This document shows, one piece after another, positions 17,839-28,192 of a DNA stretch of 64,000 nucleotides. The position numbers were made by a program, and so were the translations under genes. The stretch is taken from the NCBI GenBank assembly GCA_002238865.1, contig MPNE01000021.1, forward strand, positions 1 to 64,000, written 5' to 3'. The notes beneath the pieces were generated by a model. The model had not been told where the DNA came from, ran no database searches, and saw only the letters and a list, made by a program, of their open reading frames with translations. The stretch's first letter is position 1; each line of letters begins with the position of its first letter. Origin of the DNA: Gemmatimonadetes bacterium bin94 (lineage in GTDB: Bacteria > Gemmatimonadota > Gemmatimonadetes > Longimicrobiales > Gaopeijiaceae).

Positions 17839-19479
17839 ATGAAAAAGGACCGCAAGACAACCCGACGCTCTTTCCTGAAGGCGGGGGCGGCCAGTCTGCT
17901 GGGCTCCGTCGCCACCGCGGAACGGATCCTCGCCGACCCCTACGCTCCCGTGGACGCACGGCGACCGGCACCCCGCGGCACCGGCTTCGCACGCACACGC
18001 GAGCCGATCCGTGCCTCCGCCCCCTCCCCCCCCGGGGCCGCGCGGCGCCCGCCCCCCCGGGGCCCCGGCTCCGCAGGCACCCGGGAGCCGATCCGTGCCT
18101 CGGCCCCTGTGCGCGTCCGCGGTGTGGTCCGCGCCGGCAGCCGCGGACTTCCGCGTGTCCCGGTGTCCGACGGCGCACAGGTCGTCGACACCGGGCCCGA
18201 CGGCTCCTTCGAGATCGTGACCACGCCCGACCGCGGATTCGTCTGGTTTTCGCCGCCTTCGGGACTGCGCATTCCGCTGAACCCGATGGGGACGGCCCGC
18301 TTTCACCAGCCTCTGACGTCGGCGGTCGAGCAGACGGCCGTCTTCGAGCTTGAACCCGACCCCGTCTCCCAGGAAGACCACACCCTGCTCCTCCTTGGCG
18401 ACATCCAGACGCAGGACATGCAGGAAATGGCCTGGTTCCTGGAGCGGTCGGTCCCCGATATCCGGGAAACGGTGCGTGGCCTGGACGATGGGGCAGCGTT
18501 CGGCATCTCATGCGGGGACATCATGTACGACAACCTCGAGATGTACCCCGACTACGAAGGCGGAGTCAGCCGTATCGGCGTCCCCTTCTTCCAGGTTGTC
18601 GGCAACCACGACCTGGACATGGACAACCATACCGACCGGGCCTCGACGAACACCTTCTGCCGACACTTCGGGCCACGCTACTACTCCTTCAACCGGGGCG
18701 CGGTCCACTATGTCGTTCTCGACGACGTGTTCTGGCACGGAAGCGGCTACATCGGCTACCTTGGCGCGGACGCGCTGGCCTGGCTGGAGCAGGATCTGGC
18801 CCGTGTGGAACGCGGGTCGCCGGTCATCGTCGCGACCCACATCCCCGCCCTCGGCAGCCAGCACACGCGGCGGGGCGAGCGACAGCCGGGGACCGGGTTG
18901 GCCATCATGAACCGCGACGCGCTCTACCGCCTGCTCGAGCCCTTCGAGGCCCACATTCTCACCGGACACACCCACGAGTGCGAGCACGTCTTCGAGCAAG
19001 GCACCCACGAGCACGTGACCGGAGCCGTCTGCGGGGCGTGGTGGAGCGGGCCGATTTGCCACGACGGCACGCCGAACGGCTACTCGGTCTACACGGTGCG
19101 CGGCGAGGACGTCAGCTGGCGGTACAAGGCGACGGGGCAAGCACCGGACCACCAGATGCGCGTCTATCCGCCCGGGATAGACGGGGATGCCCCCGGCGAA
19201 CTCGTCGTGAACGTCTGGAATTGGGATCCGGCGTGGACCGTGCGCTGGTTCGCGGACGGCGAGCCCCGGGGCGTCATGGAGCGCCGGCGGGGGCTCGACC
19301 CGATGAGCGTGGAACTCCACACCGGGCCCGATCTGCCGCCGCGGCGCACCTGGGTGGAGCCGGTGCCCACCGATCACCTCTTCCGCGCCGGCCTGACGGG
19401 CGATGAAATGGTCGTAACGGTCGAAGCCAACGACCGTTTCGGGCGAGTGTACACCGAGGAATGGAGGCAGGACCGATGA
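17839..19479 (+). CDS. Tat-exported calcineurin-like metallophosphoesterase
   Basis: KTTRRSFLKAGAASLLGS Tat motif; LLGDIQTQ, SCGDIMYDN, VVGNHDLDMDN, ATHIPALGS, LTGHTHECEHV. Confidence 0.9.
   Translation: MKKDRKTTRRSFLKAGAASLLGSVATAERILADPYAPVDARRPAPRGTGFARTREPIRASAPSPPGAARRPPPRGPGSAGTREPIRASAPVRVRGVVRAGSRGLPRVPVSDGAQVVDTGPDGSFEIVTTPDRGFVWFSPPSGLRIPLNPMGTARFHQPLTSAVEQTAVFELEPDPVSQEDHTLLLLGDIQTQDMQEMAWFLERSVPDIRETVRGLDDGAAFGISCGDIMYDNLEMYPDYEGGVSRIGVPFFQVVGNHDLDMDNHTDRASTNTFCRHFGPRYYSFNRGAVHYVVLDDVFWHGSGYIGYLGADALAWLEQDLARVERGSPVIVATHIPALGSQHTRRGERQPGTGLAIMNRDALYRLLEPFEAHILTGHTHECEHVFEQGTHEHVTGAVCGAWWSGPICHDGTPNGYSVYTVRGEDVSWRYKATGQAPDHQMRVYPPGIDGDAPGELVVNVWNWDPAWTVRWFADGEPRGVMERRRGLDPMSVELHTGPDLPPRRTWVEPVPTDHLFRAGLTGDEMVVTVEANDRFGRVYTEEWRQDR
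17960..18110 (+). repeat. Internal tandem duplication in the metallophosphoesterase linker
   Basis: RRPAPRGTGFARTREPIRASAPSPPGA then RRPPPRGPGSAGTREPIRASAP; GAGCCGATCCGTGCCTC in both copies. Confidence 0.75.
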
Positions 19480-20642
19480 ATGCGAAGCGAGATCCGAACC
19501 GGCGGCCCCGGGAGGCCGCAATCTGCCTGGTGACCGCCGCCGGTCTGACGGTCGCCGCCTGCCAGCCGGCGCCACCGTCGTCGGACACATCCCCCGAGAT
19601 GCCGTCCGAGCCCTGGACGCTGGAGGTCCCCGAGCCCCGCACCGAAGACCGGATCCGTGTCCTGATCATCCACGACATGGAAGGCCTGACGGGGCAGAGC
19701 GACCCCACCTCGTTCAGCTTTGGCACCGACCTGTACCCGTCGGGACAGGAGTGGCTGGCCGGGGACATCAACGCCGTGGTGGACGGCCTGTTCGCGGGCG
19801 GAGCCACCGAGGTCGTGATCGCCGACGGACACGGCAGCGGGAACCCCGACCCGGACCTGCGGACCGACCTCCTCGACGAGCGCGCCACCCAGATCATCCG
19901 CGACGAACCGTTCGACACGTACTTCGACCTTCCCGAGTCCGAGGAGATCGACGCCGTGGCCGTAGTGGGGATGCACGCCAGGACGGGGAGCGGCGGCTTC
20001 GCCTCCCACACCTTCACCCTCGGGATCGATCTCCTGATCAACGGCCAGGCGATCACCGAGACCGAACTCGTCGCGCTGTCGTGGGGGCGCGTCGGCGTGC
20101 CCGTCATCTTCGCCTCGGGCGACGACCGGCTGCGCGGCGATCTCCAGACCATGCCGTGGATCGAATTCGTGACCGTCAAGGACGCCAACGGCGCCGACGA
20201 CGCGGTCACGCGGCCGGTCCCGGAAGCCCGCGCCGACCTGCGCGAGGGCGCGAAGCGGGCGGTCGAGAAGCTGACGTCGGCGAAGGCCATGCGGGCGTCA
20301 CCGCCGATCTTCGCGTCTCTGCACGCGGTGCCGCCCGCCAGCCTCCGCTTCCTGGAAGGCGTGCCCGGAGTGGACTACCGCGATGACACCTACACATTCC
20401 TGGCCGGCAACATGCGGGAAGCCTACGACGGACTGGTCGCCGTGGTGGGGCTCGCCCGGGTCGGATACTCGAGTGTGCTGCAAGAGGTGGTGGCGGAGCG
20501 TGCCGATGGCGGAGACATTTTCGCGGCCTACGGAGACGCGCTTCGCCGCCGCTGGTTCGACCAGGAGTCAGGCAGGTACGCGCGCCCCGAGGAAGGCGCG
20601 GGGCTCGCGGAAGGGCTGCGGCGTTTTCACGGGTATCGGTAG
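19476..20642 (+). CDS. M55 family (DppA-like D-aminopeptidase) lipoprotein
   Basis: LTVAACQPAP lipobox; VLIIHDMEGLTG, VVIADGHGSGNPD, VVGMHARTGSGGFASHTF. Confidence 0.85.
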   Translation: MNAKRDPNRRPREAAICLVTAAGLTVAACQPAPPSSDTSPEMPSEPWTLEVPEPRTEDRIRVLIIHDMEGLTGQSDPTSFSFGTDLYPSGQEWLAGDINAVVDGLFAGGATEVVIADGHGSGNPDPDLRTDLLDERATQIIRDEPFDTYFDLPESEEIDAVAVVGMHARTGSGGFASHTFTLGIDLLINGQAITETELVALSWGRVGVPVIFASGDDRLRGDLQTMPWIEFVTVKDANGADDAVTRPVPEARADLREGAKRAVEKLTSAKAMRASPPIFASLHAVPPASLRFLEGVPGVDYRDDTYTFLAGNMREAYDGLVAVVGLARVGYSSVLQEVVAERADGGDIFAAYGDALRRRWFDQESGRYARPEEGAGLAEGLRRFHGYR

Positions 20643-20734
20643 GGGACCCTTGCGCCCGCCAGCTCCCCCGTTGGCTCCCACCCCCGTTTCTCCATAGGTT
20701 TTCGAGCAGCTTTCGACCACTTGCCGGGGAGCCC

Positions 20735-23410
20735 ATGACGCTCAGCACAGCCCTTCTCATTCTCAATGCGGCGGGCGCCGTTCAGACCGGTGGGCAACTC
20801 GGCGCGCAACTCGCCACTACCGCGGACTCGGCCCTCATCCACCGCAACGGCATCGCCCCTCCGGTCGTGACCGCGGTTCGGGCCGACGTCCCGCCCACTC
20901 TGGACGGCCGCCTCGACGATGCGGTCTGGGGGATCGCGTCTCCGGTCACCGGCTTTCGCCGCGACCGCCCCGGCGACGGGAAGCCCGCGGCGGAGCGCAC
21001 CGAAGTGCGCGTCGCGTACACCCCCGATGCCCTCTACGTCGGGGCCCGAATGCACGACCGCGACCCGAGCCGGATCTCGCAACTCAGGGGACGGCGCGAT
21101 TCCTTCATGCAATCGAACGACCAGTTCCTGGTGCAGATCGACTCCTACCACGACCACCGCACCGCCTTCATCTTCGGCGTGACCCCCGCCGGGGGACGCA
21201 ACGACCTTGCCGCGCCCAACGACGGAATGCGGGGAATGGACGCGGGCTGGGACCCGGTGTGGGAAGCGGCGACCCGGGTCGATTCCCTGGGGTGGGTGGC
21301 CGAGATCCGCATTCCCTTCTCGCAGCTGCGCTTTCCCGACGGCGAGCAGCAGCTGTGGGGGATCAACTTCCGGCGCGACATTCTTCACGCGGGAGAAGCC
21401 GTCGACTGGAGTTGGCGGCCGGCGACGGAGACCGGATGGACCTCCCAGTTCGGGCACCTGTTGGGGCTGGAGGACATCGACCAGCCCGGGAGGGTCGAGG
21501 TCCTGCCGTACGCGGTGACGCAGGCGTCCTTCGATCAGCGCGCGGATCCGACGAGCCCCTTCAACGACGGGTCGGTGCTGGGCGGGACAATGGGCCTGGA
21601 CGTCAAGTATGGCCTCACCAGCGGCCTCACCCTCGACGCCACGGTCAACCCCGACTTCGGCCAGGTCGAAGCCGACCCGGCGGTGGTCAACCTGACGGCC
21701 TTCGAGACCCGCTTCGATGAGCGGCGCCCGTTCTTCGTGGAGGGTGCGGGGCTCTTCGGCTTCGGCGGGCTGGAGGGACTTCGCTTTTTCTACTCGCGCC
21801 GGGTGGGGCAGCGGCCTGCGCTGTCCGCTTACGGCAAAGGGGCCTACGTGGACCAGCCCGCCGCGTCCACGATCCTCGGCGCCGCAAAGATCTCGGGCCG
21901 GACCGATTCGGGCTGGGTCGTCGCGTTCATGAACGCCACCACACGGCGCGAGATGGCGAGGATCGCGGACGGGACAGGCGCACACCTCTTCGAGTCTCCG
22001 GTGGATCCGCTGGCCAACACGACCGCTCTCCGGGTCCGAAAGGACATGAAGGAGGGGGACAGTTACGTGGGCGCGATCGCCACGGGGGTCGCGCGCGACC
22101 TGGATCACCAGGCTTTCAGCGGCTTGCGGGACCGCGCCATGGCGGGTGGTGTCGACTTCCTGCACCGGTTCGGCGACCGCACGTATGCGCTGCAGGGCTG
22201 GGTGGGGGGTTCCTACGTGCACGGCGACCCGGCCGCGATGCTCCGCGTCCAGAGATCCTCCGTCCGCTACTACCAGCGCCCCGGACAGGACTACGTGACC
22301 CTGGATCCCGACCGCACCTCACTGACCGGTTTCGCGGGCGAAGTCGCCTTCCGCAAGGAGGCGGGCGAGTGGCTCTACGGCTTCGAGGGTACCGTGGTCT
22401 CGCCCGGATTCGAGATGAACGACGCGGGCTTCCAGACGATCGCCGATCTCTTTTCGCTGGTGGTCAACGGGAGACGGCGCTGGCTGGAGCCGGGCCGCTT
22501 CTTCCGGACGGCCAACCTCGGCGTCACGGGCTCCGAGCGCCGCAACTTCGGCAACCTGGTCTTCCAGCGCAGCATCTCTCTGAACGGGGACGGGCAGACC
22601 ACCGGATTCCGCAGGCTGCGGGGCTCGCTGCGCTACGGCTTCCGCAGCCAGGACCACCGCGCAACACGTGGCGGCCCGGCCATGACGAGCCCGGCCGACT
22701 GGGGCGGGAACCTGACCCTGTCGGGCGATGGGCGGAACCGCGTTTCGGGCGGCATGACGGTCCGCTACTCGGCCGATGAAGAGGGATCGTACTCCATGTC
22801 GCTCTCGCCGTCTCTTACCGGGCGGGGCGAGGGTTGGTTCAGCTGGCGCCTGGGGCCGGGGATGACATGGAGCAGGAACGCGGCCTTCTACGTGACCCAG
22901 GCCGATGATCCCGCCGCCGCGGCCACCAACGGCCGCCGCTACGTCTTCGCCCAACTCGAGCAGGGGTCCATCAACCTGACCGCCCGCATGGACGTCGCAC
23001 TCACCCCGTCGGTGACGTTCCAGGCGTACGCCCAGCCCTTCGTTGCGTTCGGCGACTACGATCACTTCCGCGCCCTCAAGGCTCCCGGCACCTTCGACTT
23101 CCTGAGGTACGGCGAGTCCGGATCCACGATCGAGAGCATCGACGACCGCTACACCGTCGACGCCGACGGCAACGGTCCGGCCAGAGCCCTCGAATTCGGC
23201 AACCCCGATTTCCGGGTACGATCGTTCCGGAGCAACGTCGTGCTGCGCTGGGAGTACCTGCCGGGTTCGACTCTCTTCCTCGTCTGGAGCCAGGACCGCG
23301 CGGCCAGGGTCCTGGACCGCGGCGTGGATGGCATCGGCGTCAGAGAGCTCTTTTCGGATCCGATGCGCAACGTGTTCCTGGTGAAAGCGAGCTACTGGCT
23401 GGACTTCTGA
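20735..23410 (+). CDS. DUF5916 / CBM9-like domain protein with outer-membrane beta-barrel C-terminus
   Basis: VPPTLDGRLDDAVWGIASPVTGFRRDRPGDGKPAAERTEVRVAYTPDALYVGARMHDRDPSRI; NPDFGQVEADPAVVNLTAFETRFDERRPFFVEG. Confidence 0.88.
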   Translation: MTLSTALLILNAAGAVQTGGQLGAQLATTADSALIHRNGIAPPVVTAVRADVPPTLDGRLDDAVWGIASPVTGFRRDRPGDGKPAAERTEVRVAYTPDALYVGARMHDRDPSRISQLRGRRDSFMQSNDQFLVQIDSYHDHRTAFIFGVTPAGGRNDLAAPNDGMRGMDAGWDPVWEAATRVDSLGWVAEIRIPFSQLRFPDGEQQLWGINFRRDILHAGEAVDWSWRPATETGWTSQFGHLLGLEDIDQPGRVEVLPYAVTQASFDQRADPTSPFNDGSVLGGTMGLDVKYGLTSGLTLDATVNPDFGQVEADPAVVNLTAFETRFDERRPFFVEGAGLFGFGGLEGLRFFYSRRVGQRPALSAYGKGAYVDQPAASTILGAAKISGRTDSGWVVAFMNATTRREMARIADGTGAHLFESPVDPLANTTALRVRKDMKEGDSYVGAIATGVARDLDHQAFSGLRDRAMAGGVDFLHRFGDRTYALQGWVGGSYVHGDPAAMLRVQRSSVRYYQRPGQDYVTLDPDRTSLTGFAGEVAFRKEAGEWLYGFEGTVVSPGFEMNDAGFQTIADLFSLVVNGRRRWLEPGRFFRTANLGVTGSERRNFGNLVFQRSISLNGDGQTTGFRRLRGSLRYGFRSQDHRATRGGPAMTSPADWGGNLTLSGDGRNRVSGGMTVRYSADEEGSYSMSLSPSLTGRGEGWFSWRLGPGMTWSRNAAFYVTQADDPAAAATNGRRYVFAQLEQGSINLTARMDVALTPSVTFQAYAQPFVAFGDYDHFRALKAPGTFDFLRYGESGSTIESIDDRYTVDADGNGPARALEFGNPDFRVRSFRSNVVLRWEYLPGSTLFLVWSQDRAARVLDRGVDGIGVRELFSDPMRNVFLVKASYWLDF

Positions 23411-23430
23411 GTCGGTAACGGGCGCCCGTC

Positions 23431-23488
23431 GGCCGGTTCCAGCCACGTCGTCGCCCGCCTCCGCGGTATCGACGGAGGGGAACCGGCC
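23431..23488. terminator. Long hairpin after the DUF5916 gene (10-bp perfect outer stem)
   Basis: GGCCGGTTCC ... GGAACCGGCC with nested CCTCCG/CGGAGG; 20 nt after the stop codon. Confidence 0.65.
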
Positions 23489-23592
23489 AATCCCGTCGAG
23501 CACGTTCCCCCGTTGCGGGACTTGGGGGCGCAATGCCACGCAACCCCGACCTCGCGGCACCCCATCTGACGTGGAAATCGCCGGTTTCGTCG

Positions 23593-23622
23593 TTGAAACT
23601 CTTTCGGGCCGGCACTTATAGT
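23593..23622 (+). promoter_or_regulatory. Predicted promoter of the first SusC gene
   Basis: TTGAAA - 18 nt - TATAGT; implies a 5' UTR of about 170 nt before ATG 23802. Confidence 0.5.
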
Positions 23623-23801
23623 ATTCAGTTGAGTATCCATTTTCTCCTATCCCCCCGGGACCTCATGAGTTTGGGCCCACGATATGGAGCCCCGGGGTGC
23701 GACAAAAGGCCGAGGAACCGAAGGACCGAGGCCGAGGTAGCAACAGGTTTCGCGGGCAGCAGGCGGGAACAGTCAATCATTCTCAAAGAAGGAGGAGCCT
23801 C

Positions 23802-26789
23802 ATGAAGCTTCGAAACGTTCTTCTGGCGGGTTTGACCGCGTTGCTTGGCGTGGGTGAAGTCCACGCCCAGACGCGCGTTCTGACCGGGTCCGTCACCGAC
23901 GCGACCAGCGGCCAGCCCATTTCGGGAGCGGCCGTCGCAGTCGCGGGCAGTGCGCTCGGCACGTTCACCGCGGAAGACGGCAACTTTGCGGTGACCGTCT
24001 CGGCGGGCGAGGTCGCTCTGGACATCAGCATGCTGGGGTACCAGCCGTCCTCGGTCACCGTGCCGGCGGGTACGAACAACATCAGCGTGACACTCCGGGT
24101 CGACGTCCTCAACCTCGACGAGATCGTGGTCACCGGCCAGGCGACGGGCATTTCGCGGAGGAATCTCGCCAATGCGGTCTCGACCGTGAGCGCGAGGGAT
24201 CTGGAGCGGGTGCCGGCCGCTTCGGTCGAGCAAGCGCTGCGCGGAAAGGTGGCCGGGGCCAACATCCAATCCAACTCCGGCGCGCCGGGCGGCGGCATGC
24301 AGCTCCAGCTCCGGGGCGTATCCACCATCCTCGGCAACCACACGCCGCTCTACGTGGTGGACGGCGTGATCGTGAGCGACGAGACCATCCCCTCGGGAGT
24401 CCACACGGTCACGGTCTCGTCGTCGAACCCGGTCCGCGGAGGCTCGCAGGACAACTCGGCCAACCGGATCGCCGACCTGAACCCCTACGACATCGAGAGC
24501 ATCGAAATCCTCAAGGGGGCGTCAGCGGCGGCGATCTACGGGTCCAAGGCCAACAACGGCGTGGTCATCATCCGCACCAAGCGGGGACGGGTCGGCGCAC
24601 CCCAGTTCAACGTCACACAGCGCTTCGGATTCTCCCAGCTCTCCAACAAGCTCGGGCTGCGCGAGTTCACGTCGATGGAAGAGGCGGTGGAGTTCTTCGG
24701 GCCACAGGCCAGGGACCACTGGCAGGCGGGCAGGTTCTTCGACCATGAGGAGCTTCTGGCCGGCCACTCGCCCCCCTCCTACGAGACATCGGCCAGCGTC
24801 AGCGGCGGCACCGAGGACACGCGCTACTACGCGTCAGGTCTCGTCAAGCACGACGGCGGCATCATCGACAACACCTTCTACAACAAGGAGGCGTTAAAGC
24901 TGAACATCGACCAGACCCTGGGCGAACGCGTCTCCTTCAGCTTGAACACCAACGCCATCCACACGCTTGCGGGCCGCGGCATCACCAACAACGACAACCG
25001 GAGCATCAGCTACTACATGACGCTCCCGTCGACGCCCAGCTTCGTGGACCTGCGCGCCGTGTGCGCGGACGGCAGCCGGCAGGCCGACATCGACAACTGT
25101 CCCAGCGGTACGGGCACATATCCCCGGAATCCCTTCGCTTCCTCGAACATCCTGGAGACGGCGTCCCTGGTGCAGAACAACGAGGAAGTGTGGCGCTTCG
25201 TGGGGTCCGGGAACCTCACCTTCGACGCCATCACGTCGTCCAGGCACACCCTGCGCCTGAGCGCAACCGGCGGCATCGACTTCTACAACCAGAAGAACGA
25301 GCTCTACTCGCCCCCCGAGTCGCAGTTCGAGCCCAACGACGGGCTCCCGGGCACGTCGGTGCTGGGGTCGGCGTACAGCCAGTACATGAACGGCAACCTC
25401 AACGCGGTCTACACCCTGAACGGGAACTCCTACCAGTCCACGACCTCATTCGGCACCCAGTACGAGATCCGTGATCTGGACGCGAGCAGCACGATCGCCA
25501 AGAATCTGATCGGCGGGCTGCAGAACATCGACCGGGGCACCGCGACAGAGGTCAGGCAGAACCGGCAGCGCTCGGTCGACTTCGGGATCTTCGCCCAGGA
25601 AGAGTTGCTCCTCATGGACGAGACCCTGCTCCTCACCGCCGGGGCACGGGTGGACCGCAGCTCCAACAACTCGGATACCGATGCTTTCCACTTCTACCCC
25701 AAGCTGGCCGCGTCATACCGGATTCCGGTGGACCAGGGCGCCCTCAGCGAGGTCAAGTTCCGGGGTGCCTGGGGCCAGTCGGGCAACCAGCCGGTGTACG
25801 GACAGAAGTTCACGGAGTACGAAGGCCGCAACATCGGCGGGCTGCCCGCCCTGCGCGTCGAGGGCACCACGGCGTCGCTCAACCTGAGTCCCGAGCGTCA
25901 GACCGAGATCGAAGGCGGCATCGACGCCACACTGTTCGACGACAGGGCAACCGTCGAATTCACCTACTTCAACAAGAACATCAGCAACGTGATCCTGGAG
26001 CGCTCCCTGGCGCCGTCCACGGGCTTCGACGAATCGATATTCAACGGCGGCGAGTTCAGGGTCTGGGGTCTTGAGACGGCCATCACCGTTGTTCCGGTCT
26101 ACAATCGGGACCTGCAGTGGACCGCCCGAGGCACCTTCGGCATGGACCGGAGCGAAGTGGTATCGCTGCCGGTGCCCCGCTTTACCGTTCAGGGCTTCGG
26201 GTACTTCTACGGAACCACCGCCGTCGAGGAAGGCAGATCGCTCACGCTGCTCTGGGGCAACGGCCCCAATCCCGAGACGGGCGAGGTCGGCGTAGGGCCG
26301 CTCGCGGACGCCAACCCGGACTTCCGGGTGGGCTTTTCGAACGACATCCGCTTCCGGCAGTTCAACATCTACGGGACGCTCGACTGGCAGAAGGGGGGCA
26401 CTGCGAACAACCTCACCCAGTTCCTCTTCGACCTGACCCGGAACACCGAGGACTGTAACAACCTCGTGGGCGGCGAAAGCGTGTGCGTACAGCGCAACCG
26501 GGAGTTCCCCAACAACACGGGCACCTACTTCCAGGACGCTTCGTTCGTGAAGCTGCGCGAGCTCACGGTCAGCTACGATCTGTCACCCGACATGGTGTCG
26601 GGAATCTGGAGCGGGGCCCGCTACATCCGCCTCAATATGAGCGGCCGCAATCTGCTCACCTTCACGGATTACGCCGGCCTGGATCCCGAAGTCAGCAACT
26701 TCGGCAGCGAGGCCGTCGGTCGTGGCCAGGACGTGGCCCCCTTCCCGCCGAGCCGGAGCTTCTGGTTCTCGGTGGACGTGGGCTTCTGA
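23802..26789 (+). CDS. SusC/RagA family TonB-linked outer membrane protein
   Basis: LTGSVTDATSGQPISGAAVAV carboxypeptidase-like domain; plug with RGVSTILGNHTPLYVVDGVIV and IESIEILKGASAAAIYGSKANNGVVIIRTKRG. Confidence 0.93.
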   Translation: MKLRNVLLAGLTALLGVGEVHAQTRVLTGSVTDATSGQPISGAAVAVAGSALGTFTAEDGNFAVTVSAGEVALDISMLGYQPSSVTVPAGTNNISVTLRVDVLNLDEIVVTGQATGISRRNLANAVSTVSARDLERVPAASVEQALRGKVAGANIQSNSGAPGGGMQLQLRGVSTILGNHTPLYVVDGVIVSDETIPSGVHTVTVSSSNPVRGGSQDNSANRIADLNPYDIESIEILKGASAAAIYGSKANNGVVIIRTKRGRVGAPQFNVTQRFGFSQLSNKLGLREFTSMEEAVEFFGPQARDHWQAGRFFDHEELLAGHSPPSYETSASVSGGTEDTRYYASGLVKHDGGIIDNTFYNKEALKLNIDQTLGERVSFSLNTNAIHTLAGRGITNNDNRSISYYMTLPSTPSFVDLRAVCADGSRQADIDNCPSGTGTYPRNPFASSNILETASLVQNNEEVWRFVGSGNLTFDAITSSRHTLRLSATGGIDFYNQKNELYSPPESQFEPNDGLPGTSVLGSAYSQYMNGNLNAVYTLNGNSYQSTTSFGTQYEIRDLDASSTIAKNLIGGLQNIDRGTATEVRQNRQRSVDFGIFAQEELLLMDETLLLTAGARVDRSSNNSDTDAFHFYPKLAASYRIPVDQGALSEVKFRGAWGQSGNQPVYGQKFTEYEGRNIGGLPALRVEGTTASLNLSPERQTEIEGGIDATLFDDRATVEFTYFNKNISNVILERSLAPSTGFDESIFNGGEFRVWGLETAITVVPVYNRDLQWTARGTFGMDRSEVVSLPVPRFTVQGFGYFYGTTAVEEGRSLTLLWGNGPNPETGEVGVGPLADANPDFRVGFSNDIRFRQFNIYGTLDWQKGGTANNLTQFLFDLTRNTEDCNNLVGGESVCVQRNREFPNNTGTYFQDASFVKLRELTVSYDLSPDMVSGIWSGARYIRLNMSGRNLLTFTDYAGLDPEVSNFGSEAVGRGQDVAPFPPSRSFWFSVDVGF

Positions 26790-26815
26790 TGAACATGCAC
26801 GAGAGAGAGAGACCA

Positions 26816-28192
26816 ATGAAAAGACGACTCAGCCACCGGATCACGGCAGTCGGTCTCGTCGCAACCCTCTTCGCGGCATGCGACCTGACCGTACCCGACT
26901 TCAACAACCCGAGTGTGGAAGACCTGCAGAACAACCCGACCAGCGCGGCCCTCGCGGCCGCAACCCAGGGACTGCTCTTCGACACCCGGCTGACCCTCGC
27001 GGACATGGTCCAATGGGTGGGCGCCTTCGGGCGCGAGGTGTATCCCATGGCACCAACCGGCTCATCGCTGCCGGGCAGCGTCCGCGACCCCTTCACTCAG
27101 ACCCTCTTTGTGGGCACACAGGTGTGGAACGAGGCCTACCAGAACATCCGCAACGCCAATCTGCTGCTGGAAGCCCTCGCCGCTTCCGAGATTTCCGAGC
27201 CGGACAAGGCGGCGGTGCGAGGCTTCGCCAAGACCATCCAGGCGTACGAATTCCTGCACATCGCCGTAACCCGGCGGCGCCTGGGCGCGCCAATCGCGGT
27301 GGGATCGGATCCAAATGAGCCCCCGGCGCCCATCGTGTCGGAGTCCGAGCTGTACAACCACGTCGTGAGCTTGCTGGACGAGGGTCTCACCGATCTGCGG
27401 GCCGCGAGCTCCTTCCCCTTCGCGGTGACCGCGGGACTCTCCAGCTTTTCCAGCCCGATGGAGTTCGCCCAGTTGAACCGGGCGATCAAGGCGCGGGCCG
27501 AAGTGCAGCGCAACGGATGGGGGGCGGCGATGCAGGCGTTGGGCGAGTCCTTCATGGACCCGGGACGAGCGCTCGACTACGGGGCCTACCACAGCTGGTC
27601 GGTCAACTCCGGCGATCTGGTCAACCCGGCCAACCGGCCCGATCTGCTGTGGGCGAACACGCGCTTCCGTGACGAAGCCCAGGCCCGCGCGGACGGGTCG
27701 CCCGACATGCGCTTCCAGACCAAGTTCAAGGACGTGCCGCCCTACCAGCTGCTGGAGGTCAGCTCCGACCTTCAGTACACGTTGTACGAAGGCCCGAACG
27801 CTCCATTCGTGTGGGTGAAGAACGAGGAGCTGATCCTGATCCGGGCCGAGGCGAACCTGGCAATGGGCAACCGGGCGGCGGCGATCGCCGACATCAACCT
27901 GATTCGCATGGGTTCAGGCGGCCTTGACCCGCTGCCGGATCCGTACATGGGCTCGGACGAGGACCTGCTGAACGAACTGCTGTACAACAAGCGCTTTTCG
28001 CTTGTGTTCGAGGGCGGGCACACCTGGGTGGACATGAACCGCTACGGGAAGCTCCTCGAGATTCCGGTGTTGGGACCACCCAGTGCGGATCAGCGCTTGC
28101 ACGACGCCATGCCGTATCCCCTTAGCGAGTGCTTGCCGCGGGAGCCGGAGGTCCCGCCGGGGTGCATGACCCAGCCCGGCTTCATCCCGTAA
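26816..28192 (+). CDS. RagB/SusD family nutrient-uptake lipoprotein
   Basis: VATLFAACDLTVPDFNNPSVEDLQNNPT; ELILIRAEANLAMGNRAAAIADINLIR; FEGGHTWVDMNRYGKL. Confidence 0.88.
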   Translation: MKRRLSHRITAVGLVATLFAACDLTVPDFNNPSVEDLQNNPTSAALAAATQGLLFDTRLTLADMVQWVGAFGREVYPMAPTGSSLPGSVRDPFTQTLFVGTQVWNEAYQNIRNANLLLEALAASEISEPDKAAVRGFAKTIQAYEFLHIAVTRRRLGAPIAVGSDPNEPPAPIVSESELYNHVVSLLDEGLTDLRAASSFPFAVTAGLSSFSSPMEFAQLNRAIKARAEVQRNGWGAAMQALGESFMDPGRALDYGAYHSWSVNSGDLVNPANRPDLLWANTRFRDEAQARADGSPDMRFQTKFKDVPPYQLLEVSSDLQYTLYEGPNAPFVWVKNEELILIRAEANLAMGNRAAAIADINLIRMGSGGLDPLPDPYMGSDEDLLNELLYNKRFSLVFEGGHTWVDMNRYGKLLEIPVLGPPSADQRLHDAMPYPLSECLPREPEVPPGCMTQPGFIP

